A stretch of 64,000 nt of DNA from Prevotella sp. P6B1 (GTDB taxonomy: Bacteria; Bacteroidota; Bacteroidia; Bacteroidales; Bacteroidaceae): NCBI RefSeq assembly GCF_000702825.1, contig NZ_JNKF01000015.1, positions 168,090 to 232,089 on the forward strand, given 5' to 3'. Position 1 is the stretch's first letter, and each line of letters begins with the position of its first letter. Below are positions 9,493 through 16,966 of this stretch, piece after piece. A program made the position numbers and the translations under genes. Under the pieces are notes generated by a model. That model was not told the DNA's origin and made no database searches. It saw only the letters and a list, made by a program, of their open reading frames with translations.

Positions 9493-10251
9493 ATGATGAA
9501 AAAGATTGTACTTATTACTGGTGCTACAAGTGGCATCGGAGAGGCATGCGCCCGTAAGTTCGCCCAGAATGGCGACAAAGTGATTCTCACAGGTCGTAAT
9601 ACCACACGTTTGGAGGCGATTGCTGACGAACTGAAGGCACAGGGTGCCGAGGTTCTCACGTTGCAGTTTGATGTGCGCAATCGTGAGGCTGCAAAGGCGG
9701 CTGTCGAAGGTCTGCCTGCTGATTGGCGTGCGATTGATGTTCTGGTGAACAATGCTGGACTGGCTTTGGGCCTGGAGCCCGAATACGAGGGCGACTACGA
9801 TGATTGGGATGGTATGATTGATACCAACATCAAAGGTCTGCTCACGATGACTCGTCTGGTTGTGCCAGGTATGGTTGAGCGCAATAGCGGCCATATCATC
9901 AATGTGGGCTCTGTAGCTGGCGATGCTGCCTATGCCGGAGGCAATGTGTATTGCGCCACCAAGGCTGCTGTCAAGGCATTGAGCGATGGCTTGCGTATCG
10001 ATGTGGCCAACACCGCCATCCGTGTCACCAACCTGAAGCCTGGATTGGTAGAGACTAATTTCAGCAACGTCCGTTTCCATGGTGATACCGATCGTGCGGC
10101 TAAGTTGTATCAAGGCATCAAGCCTCTCATTGGCGACGATATTGCCGATGTAGCTGTCTATGCAGCAAACGCTCCCGCTCACGTGCAGATAGCCGAGGTA
10201 CTCATCCTCGCTACCCACCAGGCCAGCGGAAGCGTCATCGTTCGTAAATAA
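9493..10251 (+). CDS. YdfG-like short-chain dehydrogenase/reductase
   Basis: A classical SDR of 252 residues. It has the NAD(P)-binding TGATSGIGEA motif (about residues 9-18), an Arg in LTGRN that favours NADP, the NNAG motif (about 90), the catalytic Ser in NVGSVAG, and YCATKAAV with the Tyr and Lys (about 155-159). The sequence is closest to the YdfG group, known for oxidising serine, threonine and 3-hydroxy acids; the actual substrate is not visible. It is 10 bases downstream of greA and may be cotranscribed. Confidence 0.85.
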   Translation: MMKKIVLITGATSGIGEACARKFAQNGDKVILTGRNTTRLEAIADELKAQGAEVLTLQFDVRNREAAKAAVEGLPADWRAIDVLVNNAGLALGLEPEYEGDYDDWDGMIDTNIKGLLTMTRLVVPGMVERNSGHIINVGSVAGDAAYAGGNVYCATKAAVKALSDGLRIDVANTAIRVTNLKPGLVETNFSNVRFHGDTDRAAKLYQGIKPLIGDDIADVAVYAANAPAHVQIAEVLILATHQASGSVIVRK

Positions 10252-10266
10252 ATCCTGCCGTTGCAG

Positions 10267-10749
10267 CTATTGCGCGGTGGCTTGTTTCATCCCCTCAACA
10301 AACTTGGCTTGCAGTTCTTGCGCCAGTTGGTTGTGGGGATTTAGTTTGAGCGCCTTTTCGTAGTTCTGCATCACGTCGAGATAGTACTTCCTGCCGTTCT
10401 GGGCGGGATCCTGTACAATGCGCACCATCAACAGGAATCCGCGCAGGGTGCAGAGGTCCGACTGGTCGGCACCTTTCATCTGTGCCAACTGTCCGATGGT
10501 CTGCTCGGCTTGTGCCAGCACCTGCTCTGTCTGTGGAGCCTGCGGGTTGGTGATGGCGTAGTTCAGACTGGCCAGAGCCAACTGGTACTTAGGTCCCACG
10601 CTGTCGGGCTGCATGGCCTCTAAGCGTTTCAGCATGCCAATCTGGTTCAGCATGTCGCCGCTGCCGGGCTGCTGGGCAAATAAGTTTGTTACGCTTGCGA
10701 AAACGAACACTACTGTAGCAACTACGTGCTTAAAAATTTGATACATCAT
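10267..10749 (-). CDS. Small secreted TPR-like protein
   Basis: A 160-residue protein of unknown function. Residues 1-25 form a signal peptide ending FAQQ. The mature part is helical and ends in YEKALKLNPHNQLAQELQ, a good match to one tetratricopeptide unit, so a periplasmic protein-binding role is likely. Its start lies 20 bases inside the end of the TonB-dependent receptor gene, which argues for coupled expression and a role beside that receptor. The narrower function is not known. Confidence 0.65.
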   Translation of the reverse strand: MMYQIFKHVVATVVFVFASVTNLFAQQPGSGDMLNQIGMLKRLEAMQPDSVGPKYQLALASLNYAITNPQAPQTEQVLAQAEQTIGQLAQMKGADQSDLCTLRGFLLMVRIVQDPAQNGRKYYLDVMQNYEKALKLNPHNQLAQELQAKFVEGMKQATAQ

Positions 10750-12784
10750 AAGCTTTATTATTTTTAAGTGAAACTAATATGGTTACATAGAAAAATCTGT
10801 CGCGATTGGAGGTGATGCCCCTTCCTGCAGCATCGTAACGGTGGATGTTGGTGCGCCCTAATACATTGTTGAACGAGGTGTAGATGATGATCTTCGGACT
10901 GAGCAGATAGGTCAGGTTCACATCCACGCTGTTATAGTGCGGGGTGGTGCCCTGGACAAAGTGGCGCCCTGTGGCATAGCTTTCGGCCATACCTAAGATG
11001 CACTTGCCGATGGTGTATTTGGCCGATAGGCGCAGGTTGTGGCGCGAGGCAAAGCTGGGTGTGCAAAGCTCGGTGGCGTCCTGATACAGGCGCTCCGCAT
11101 CGCAGAACGAGTAGGCGAGGGTGGTGGTGAGCCGTGGGGTGATAGAGTGGTCCTCGGCATACACATCCACACCCCTGCTGGTGCCATAACCATCAGCTAA
11201 CCACTGGCCTTGCGGTATTCGGGGCAGATGACGATAGCTCTTTAGATAAGGCTCGATACGCAGCAGCGATGAGGCCGAACGGTACTGCATGCTCAGTATC
11301 AGGTGGTTGGCTGTGCTCTGGCGCAGTTTGTCGCCGCTCTGTGCCTGCTGGTCGTCTTGTGGTGTCTGGCTGTACCGGCCTGTCACCAACGATAATTGCA
11401 GGCGCTTGTTGGGGATATAGCTCAGCGTGGTTCTCGGCATCAGCAGCCAACTGTGGCGTAACATCTCGGCACGGCCCGAAACATTTAGAAAAACCTTGGG
11501 TAGCAGTCGTAGCTGTGCATCGGCGTGGGCACCCAGGATGTTGTAATCGAGCGTGTAGTGATAGGGTGCGAAATCCAGCGTGCTGTGACGGATATAATCC
11601 TCGATGCCCACCTGCAGTTTCAGGCGCTCGTTCACCACCTTGCGTAGCTGGGTCTTCAGGTGCACCTCGTTGCGATAGTTGCGGTAGTGGTCACCAGCGA
11701 TTACAGCATCGTCGATATGGTTCCACACACTCGAGTTGGCCATGCCTGCAAACAGTGTGTAGCCGTGCCCCAAGGTAGTCTTGTAGGTCAGGTTGGCGTA
11801 GATGTTGTGCTCCTTCAGGCTGATGTGGCGATCGTCTTCGTTGAGGCCTACCGAAGTGAGGTCGTAGCCTACGTACGATTTCAGCACGCTGTTGCTGCCG
11901 AACTCCTGCTTGTACTGTGCCTCGCCCGATAATTTGCGATAGGGCCTTGAAAAGTCCTGTCGCTGGGCGAACAGCCGGTCGTAGAGCCCCATGCTGGTAT
12001 AGGTGGTGTTGAACGACAGGGCGCTGGTGTTGAACACCTTGGTGCCGCCTATGTTCCAATCTACCAGCGAGGCGCTCACACCCAACTTGTCGCTGGTTGC
12101 CATATCCGTTGTCTCCATCGGTAGCACAGCCGATAGCGCCTGTCCGTATTCGCCGTTGTAGCCGCCTAATGTGAAGTTGATACCTTTGAAGAGGAAGGGC
12201 GAGAATCGTCCGCGTACGGTGGTATTCTCTGTGTTGGTAGTGTAGGGCACCAGCACGTGCATGCCGTTTATAAATGTCTGGCACTCCTCGCTCTCACCGC
12301 CGCGTACGTACAGCTTGCCGTCCTCGCCCACCTTCTGGGTGCCAGGTAACGACTGCAGGGCAGCCACCACGTCGCCGCACGAGTTGCCGCTCATCACCAC
12401 GTCGAGTGCATCCATCGTCTTAAAGCCGTCGCTCTTGCCGAAGCTGAAGGTACTGGCTGTTACCACTACCTCGCTGATGCTTGTGGCGCGCTCGTGCAGC
12501 CTTACGTCGATATCCTTCAACTCGCTCACGTGGGCGGTGCGTGTGTAGTCGTCGTAGCCCATGTAGGTCACCTTCAGTGTCACCTCGCCCTTCTGGGTGG
12601 TGGTAAAACAGAATCGGCCCAACGTGTCGGTCATGCAACCGTCAATCGTACCTGAAATAAATACATTGGCAGCAGCCAGCGGTTCTTTGCCGTCGGATAC
12701 TGTGCCCGTTACTTTGGTGGTCTGTGCAGCCAAGTTGCAGGCTGCCAGCAGACAAATGATGATATGTGCAAACTTCTGTTTCAT
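10730..12784 (-). CDS. TonB-dependent outer membrane receptor with carboxypeptidase-regulatory-like domain
   Basis: A signal peptide (MKQKFAHIIICLLAACNLAAQ) precedes a CarboxypepD_reg-like beta domain (VTGTVSDGKEPLAAANVFI, about residues 23-105). A plug domain follows with DVVAALQSLPGTQKVGEDGKLYVRGG split across it, then a 22-strand-type barrel ending in an aromatic residue. At about 684 residues it is shorter than SusC proteins and lacks a SusD partner, so it resembles iron, cobalamin or small-ligand receptors. The start at 12784 is chosen because it begins the signal peptide. It follows the LytTR gene. Confidence 0.85.
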   Translation of the reverse strand: MKQKFAHIIICLLAACNLAAQTTKVTGTVSDGKEPLAAANVFISGTIDGCMTDTLGRFCFTTTQKGEVTLKVTYMGYDDYTRTAHVSELKDIDVRLHERATSISEVVVTASTFSFGKSDGFKTMDALDVVMSGNSCGDVVAALQSLPGTQKVGEDGKLYVRGGESEECQTFINGMHVLVPYTTNTENTTVRGRFSPFLFKGINFTLGGYNGEYGQALSAVLPMETTDMATSDKLGVSASLVDWNIGGTKVFNTSALSFNTTYTSMGLYDRLFAQRQDFSRPYRKLSGEAQYKQEFGSNSVLKSYVGYDLTSVGLNEDDRHISLKEHNIYANLTYKTTLGHGYTLFAGMANSSVWNHIDDAVIAGDHYRNYRNEVHLKTQLRKVVNERLKLQVGIEDYIRHSTLDFAPYHYTLDYNILGAHADAQLRLLPKVFLNVSGRAEMLRHSWLLMPRTTLSYIPNKRLQLSLVTGRYSQTPQDDQQAQSGDKLRQSTANHLILSMQYRSASSLLRIEPYLKSYRHLPRIPQGQWLADGYGTSRGVDVYAEDHSITPRLTTTLAYSFCDAERLYQDATELCTPSFASRHNLRLSAKYTIGKCILGMAESYATGRHFVQGTTPHYNSVDVNLTYLLSPKIIIYTSFNNVLGRTNIHRYDAAGRGITSNRDRFFYVTILVSLKNNKAYDVSNF

Positions 12785-12896
12785 GCCGCAAATGTACGGC
12801 ACGTTTTTCATAGTTCCAAATTTTGCTGACCATCAGCTAAAACTACTGACGGAAAGCTAAGTGTGTTGACGAATGACGCGTTTTCCGGACGAATGA

Positions 12897-13724
12897 CTAA
12901 GCGATAAAATCCTTGAGTTTTGGTACGTACGAGCGCGATACGGGGATGGTTTCCCTGCTGTTGCCCAGTCGCAGCTGGTAGCCGTTGCTGTTACCCTTGG
13001 CCTGGGTGATATTGTTCACGTTGACCACAAACGAGCGGTGGCATTGGAATATGTTCTCGTAGTCCTTCAGGTCGTCGACAACAGCCGAAAGGGTGGTGTG
13101 CAGTTCAACGGTGGTGGGCTTGTTGTCGCGCAGATAGCACACCTGTACGTTGTTCTTCTGTGCCTCGATATACAGCAGCTGGTTGATGGGCAGCTCCAGG
13201 TCGTTGCTGCGCACGTTCGTATCGTGCAGGGTGATGGTGATATCCTTCTGCTCCTCGGTGGTGTTACTCAGCAGTGCCTCCATCTGGTGTTTCAGATAGC
13301 GGTTGTACTCGATACCTACACTCATGGCTGTGATGGCTGCGCCGATAATCAACGTCCACCACAGGAACTGCAGGAACACACCCAGACTGAAAGGAATGCT
13401 GAACAATAGTACTAATAGCAGAAAGTTGCCGATGGCTATAAACAGTATCAGTCCTAACACCGCCGCTCCATCGTGCCATACGCGCAGGGTTTTCACCAGT
13501 TTGGGTAGATGGCTCATCACGGTGTAGCCATACACCACGTAACACACCATCGTTACCACGCCGAACAGGGCAGCCACCAGGCATTTGTTGCCCTGATACT
13601 GACTGAATCCGAACGGTTGCAGCAAGTAGAGGATGGCCCAGATAATCAGGCCGTAAATCACGCTGTCTCTCAACCAGTGGTTGCTCTGCCCGAAGGGGTA
13701 TTTTCGTGTCAACAGATTCTTCAT
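12897..13724 (-). CDS. Membrane-anchored LytTR-family DNA-binding regulator
   Basis: The protein of 275 residues has four hydrophobic segments in its first half (about residues 20-40, 50-70, 88-112 and 115-138). A C-terminal LytTR domain follows (about 170-275), with LLYIEAQKNNVQV, FQCHRSFVVNVNNI and IPVSRSYVPKLKDF, the usual DNA-contacting set. Such proteins act as one-component membrane regulators, often of the adjacent operon. It lies between the GNAT gene and the TonB receptor gene on the same strand and may control that receptor. The sensed signal is unknown. Confidence 0.85.
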   Translation of the reverse strand: MKNLLTRKYPFGQSNHWLRDSVIYGLIIWAILYLLQPFGFSQYQGNKCLVAALFGVVTMVCYVVYGYTVMSHLPKLVKTLRVWHDGAAVLGLILFIAIGNFLLLVLLFSIPFSLGVFLQFLWWTLIIGAAITAMSVGIEYNRYLKHQMEALLSNTTEEQKDITITLHDTNVRSNDLELPINQLLYIEAQKNNVQVCYLRDNKPTTVELHTTLSAVVDDLKDYENIFQCHRSFVVNVNNITQAKGNSNGYQLRLGNSRETIPVSRSYVPKLKDFIA

Positions 13725-13729
13725 GGCTT

Positions 13730-14197
13730 TCAGTCAAGTATCACTTCCATCGTCGTTTTCTGTGGCTGCATGCCCATTTTCTCGTAGAAGTGCTGGGCAG
13801 GGTCGTTGCCCGTCCACACGTTCAGCGTGATGTTATGGCAGCCTATCTCTTTGGCGTAGGCGTGTACGTGCTGGTAGAGCGCCTGCCCCACGTGCTGGCC
13901 GCGTGCCGTCTCGTCTACGCAGATGTCGTCGATATACAGCGTCTTGGCATCCTGTAGCAGCAGGTGGTTCTTTACCTCGGTCACCATGCAGAAGGCATAG
14001 CCAGAGATGGTGGTGCCATTATCAAACACGAAGATGGGTTTGCTGCTGTCGCCCAACATTGCCTCCAGCTGTAGCTCGTCATATTTGGTGGTGTAGGGTT
14101 TAAACAGGTCGGGGCGCAGCACCGCATGAACCATATTCACTTGGTGCAGCAGGTCGATGATACGGGCTATATCCCGTTTTTCTGCCAGTCTGATCAT
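13730..14197 (-). CDS. GNAT family N-acetyltransferase
   Basis: A 155-residue acetyltransferase. The acetyl-CoA pyrophosphate loop is in VDETARGQHVGQALYQ (about residues 98-112, Q/RxxGxG/A type). The following strand-helix has NITLNVWTGNDPAQHFYEKMGMQPQ, split here only for description, in which FYEKMGM is the classical motif B end. The substrate (amine, peptide or small molecule) cannot be assigned. It ends five bases before the LytTR start and so heads the leftward four-gene set. Confidence 0.85.
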   Translation of the reverse strand: MIRLAEKRDIARIIDLLHQVNMVHAVLRPDLFKPYTTKYDELQLEAMLGDSSKPIFVFDNGTTISGYAFCMVTEVKNHLLLQDAKTLYIDDICVDETARGQHVGQALYQHVHAYAKEIGCHNITLNVWTGNDPAQHFYEKMGMQPQKTTMEVILD

Positions 14198-14261
14198 TCA
14201 GTTAAAGCTTAATTGTTTATAAATTTGGGTACAAAAATACAAATTATCGCTGTAATATGAT

Positions 14262-14269
14262 TATATTTG
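14262..14269 (+). promoter_or_regulatory. -7 element upstream of the PreA remnant
   Basis: TATATTTG matches the TAnnTTTG consensus. No good TTG lies 19-20 bases upstream. It places a transcript start near 14276, so the remnant's ATG at 14317 is a better start than an upstream one at 14257. Confidence 0.45.
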
Positions 14270-14316
14270 TACCAACAATTTCGATTTTTTACCAATTTAA
14301 ATACCTGGATTCAAGT

Positions 14317-14664
14317 ATGATGCACAAACATGAAGAGGCGGCACGTTGCCTGTTGTGCGAGGATGCACCTTGTACCAAAGCATGTGGAAAGGGCGATATA
14401 GCACGAGCCATTCGCGCTTTCAGGTTCTATAACGAGCAGAATGTGTGGCGCTGGACTGCTGGCTGCAGCGATGCTGATTTTGAGCGCGCCCAGCAGGCCT
14501 GTATCCATTACGACAAGCCGATACGTATCAGCGAGCTCCTTTCCGACTGTCCTCAAGGAGCCAACCATTCCTTACCCGACTTGGATATCCGTTTCTGTGG
14601 TATTCCCTGCGAGAATCCGTTCTTCCTTGCATCATCAGAAGAAATAAGAATAAAAACATTCTGA
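14317..14664 (+). pseudogene. 5' remnant of a PreA / dihydropyrimidine-dehydrogenase-like gene
   Basis: About 115 residues survive. The N-terminus has the iron-sulfur cysteine pattern CLLCEDAPCTKAC, the conserved ACIHYDKPIRI, and then the first strand of the flavin barrel, RFCGIPCENPFFLASS. In intact relatives this continues for several hundred residues through an FMN-binding barrel and ferredoxin centres. Here it breaks immediately after ASS into an unrelated tail of eight residues and a stop. The next gene (GH43-like) starts four bases later, so the break coincides with the edge of the polysaccharide locus. The truncated protein cannot be an active dehydrogenase. Confidence 0.75.
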
Positions 14665-14667
14665 AAA

Positions 14668-15654
14668 ATGAAAAAGATAATATGCTGTATTTTAACAACT
14701 ATGTGTGTATGCGCGGCGCTATCCCAGCCCCGGGCATTCAAGGTGCGTCAGAATATCCCTACTGACTCTATTCGCTTGAGTGATCCTGCCATTTTGGCCG
14801 ACCAGAAAACCAAGATGTACTATCTGACAGGGACTGGTGGTATGATGTGGCGCAGCGCCGACCTGAAGTTGTGGGAAGGGCCTTATCGGGTTACAGAGTT
14901 TACTGCCGACTCGTGGATGGGATCGCATCCGATGATATGGGCAGCCGAACTGCATCAGACAGGCGACGGGTATTATTATTACTTTGCAACTTTCACCAAT
15001 CAGGCTGTTAAGATTGATACCGTTCGAGGCAATGTCATCGAGCGGCGTGCCTGTCAGGTGCTACGTGCCGATAACCCCATGGGGCCCTATCGTACCTTTG
15101 GCGATGCTACCTATCTGCCAGCCCATCGCCCCACACTCGATGGCACCTTCTGGCGTGATACCGATGGCAAACCCTATATGGTGTTCTGCGGCGAGTGGTT
15201 GCAGAATTGGAATGGTACGATAGAGAAGATAGAGCTGAAGCCCGACCTCAGCGGTACCATTGGCGAGCCAAAACTGTTGTTCCGTGCCAGTGATTCACCC
15301 TGGAGTCGCGAAAAGGACGACCAGGGCAACATCACATGGAACAAGGTAACCGATGGTCCGTGGCTTTTCCGTACAGGTACGGGGCGCCTGGGCATGTTAT
15401 GGACATCGTGGGTGTATGATGTCTATACTCAGGGTGTGGCCTATTCGGCAAGCGGAACCCTCGATGGTCCATGGATTCAGGAGCCAGAGCCTATTACCCC
15501 TCCGAGCTATGGCCATAGTATGCTGTTCCAGCGTTTCGATGGTCAGTGGATGATGTCCGTTCATAGTCATGCCAAGGATGCCAAAGGCAGAACGGTACGC
15601 ATTCCCCATTTCTTTGAGATTGACTTATCAAGCGACAAGCTTGTTGTGAAATAA
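14668..15654 (+). CDS. GH43-like glycoside hydrolase
   Basis: A secreted five-bladed beta-propeller protein of 328 residues. The signal peptide is residues 1-19 (MKKIICCILTTMCVCAALS). RLSDPAILAD gives the GH43 general-base aspartate (about residue 38), and RPTLDGTFWRD the pKa-modulating aspartate. The usual catalytic Glu position reads VTDGPWLF, with Asp rather than Glu, so the acid may be altered or lie elsewhere. Typical GH43 targets are arabinosides, xylosides and galactosides. It is the first gene of the utilisation locus and has no obvious promoter of its own. Confidence 0.8.
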   Translation: MKKIICCILTTMCVCAALSQPRAFKVRQNIPTDSIRLSDPAILADQKTKMYYLTGTGGMMWRSADLKLWEGPYRVTEFTADSWMGSHPMIWAAELHQTGDGYYYYFATFTNQAVKIDTVRGNVIERRACQVLRADNPMGPYRTFGDATYLPAHRPTLDGTFWRDTDGKPYMVFCGEWLQNWNGTIEKIELKPDLSGTIGEPKLLFRASDSPWSREKDDQGNITWNKVTDGPWLFRTGTGRLGMLWTSWVYDVYTQGVAYSASGTLDGPWIQEPEPITPPSYGHSMLFQRFDGQWMMSVHSHAKDAKGRTVRIPHFFEIDLSSDKLVVK

Positions 15655-15661
15655 AATATCC

Positions 15662-16870
15662 TTATGGATGTAGGGAGCCGCTGTATCTTAACAGCGCTTC
15701 CAGATAGTAATAGTCGGCATAGATGATGCTGGCATCAATTTCGGTGCCGGCAGGGTAGTGACCAGTTGAGTGCATGAGGAAAGCAACATTACTCTGTCTA
15801 CTCTGATAGCGCATACTGCTCAGGTTGCGTAGCATGTTTTCGGCAGCCGAATAATAGACTTTCTTTTTGGGGGCATCGACGTATTGGCAAAGTTCCAACA
15901 GCGCACTGGCCACAACACTGGCTGCTGAGGCATCTTTTGGTGCTTGCATTTTGTTCGGATCGTCCATATCCCAGATAGGCACCCAGTCATTGCTGGTTTC
16001 GTGGAGTCGTTTCAGATAGAGATCGGTTACCTTTTGTGCGAAATCGAGGAAACGTTGTTCGTGGGTATAGCGATATACCATGGTATAGCCATAAATGGCC
16101 CACGACTGTCCGCGACTCCATAATGATGAGTCGGCCAATCCTTGATGTGTGACGCCTTTCAGAAAAGCGCCAGAGATTGAATCATAAACTGCTACATGGT
16201 AACAACCGCCATCTTTGCGGAACTGGTACTGCATGGTGGTCTCTGCATGACGTGTGGCTATCTCCTTCAGTTGTTGACTGCCACCGTTTTGAGCAGCCCA
16301 GAACAGTAGTTCCAAATTCATCATGTTATCCATGATGGTGTTATGACCGCCATAATCTTTTACATGTCGTGGCCAGCTCAGAATGGTGCCTGCTTTGCTG
16401 TTATATAAAGTGGCTAACGAATCGGCTGCGCGAAGCGCCTGTTCTTTATACATAGGATTATCAGTAGCTTCATAACCCTTAACGTAGCTACTGAGTGTGA
16501 GAAACCCCAGGTCATGATCGAACACGGGTTGAGTGGTCAACACCCCTAAGGCCTCGGTATAGCTTTTGGCTTTCTGGCGTATGTCTTCATTTTGGGTATA
16601 GCTGTAGGTCATCCATAAAATACCTGGCCAGAATCCTGAACACCACTCCTGTGGACAGGCATTACGACAATTCCATGCAGTATCATTCTCTAATATATTG
16701 CGTGGTGCAATGGTATAATCGATGGTACCCGTACTGTCTTTTAATGCTTCGAGAGCCCGTTCTACCTGATGGGCGCAATAATCCAGCGCCAAGTTGGCAT
16801 TGAATGTTTCGTTTGATGTGTGGCAGCTCATTGTGCTGAAGAGCGCCAGTGTCCATATCATTTTCTTCAT
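15662..16870 (-). CDS. GH88 unsaturated uronyl hydrolase, lipoprotein
   Basis: An (alpha/alpha)6 barrel enzyme of 402 residues that removes the 4,5-unsaturated uronic acid left by a polysaccharide lyase. Family segments are VFDHDLGFLTLSSY, NTIMDNMMNLELLFWA (catalytic Asp region), HQGLADSSLWSRGQSWAIYG and KDASAASVVASALLEL. The N-terminus is a lipoprotein signal, with the lipobox cysteine in STMSC at about residue 16, so it is probably anchored in the periplasm. It is the only gene of the locus on this strand and is divergent from the lyase fusion gene, a natural functional partner. Confidence 0.9.
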   Translation of the reverse strand: MKKMIWTLALFSTMSCHTSNETFNANLALDYCAHQVERALEALKDSTGTIDYTIAPRNILENDTAWNCRNACPQEWCSGFWPGILWMTYSYTQNEDIRQKAKSYTEALGVLTTQPVFDHDLGFLTLSSYVKGYEATDNPMYKEQALRAADSLATLYNSKAGTILSWPRHVKDYGGHNTIMDNMMNLELLFWAAQNGGSQQLKEIATRHAETTMQYQFRKDGGCYHVAVYDSISGAFLKGVTHQGLADSSLWSRGQSWAIYGYTMVYRYTHEQRFLDFAQKVTDLYLKRLHETSNDWVPIWDMDDPNKMQAPKDASAASVVASALLELCQYVDAPKKKVYYSAAENMLRNLSSMRYQSRQSNVAFLMHSTGHYPAGTEIDASIIYADYYYLEALLRYSGSLHP

Positions 16871-16966
16871 ATTCTTTTTTATGATATACGAATATGTGGA
16901 CTATTATACGCAAAAAAGATTTTGAGTAAACTTGGGATGATAAACGTATATAAGGAAAAAGTTGTG

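Noticed and set aside
16820..16966. Extended N-terminus for the lyase fusion protein
   Set aside because: It would place 49 residues, overlapping the divergent GH88 gene, before a normal signal peptide.
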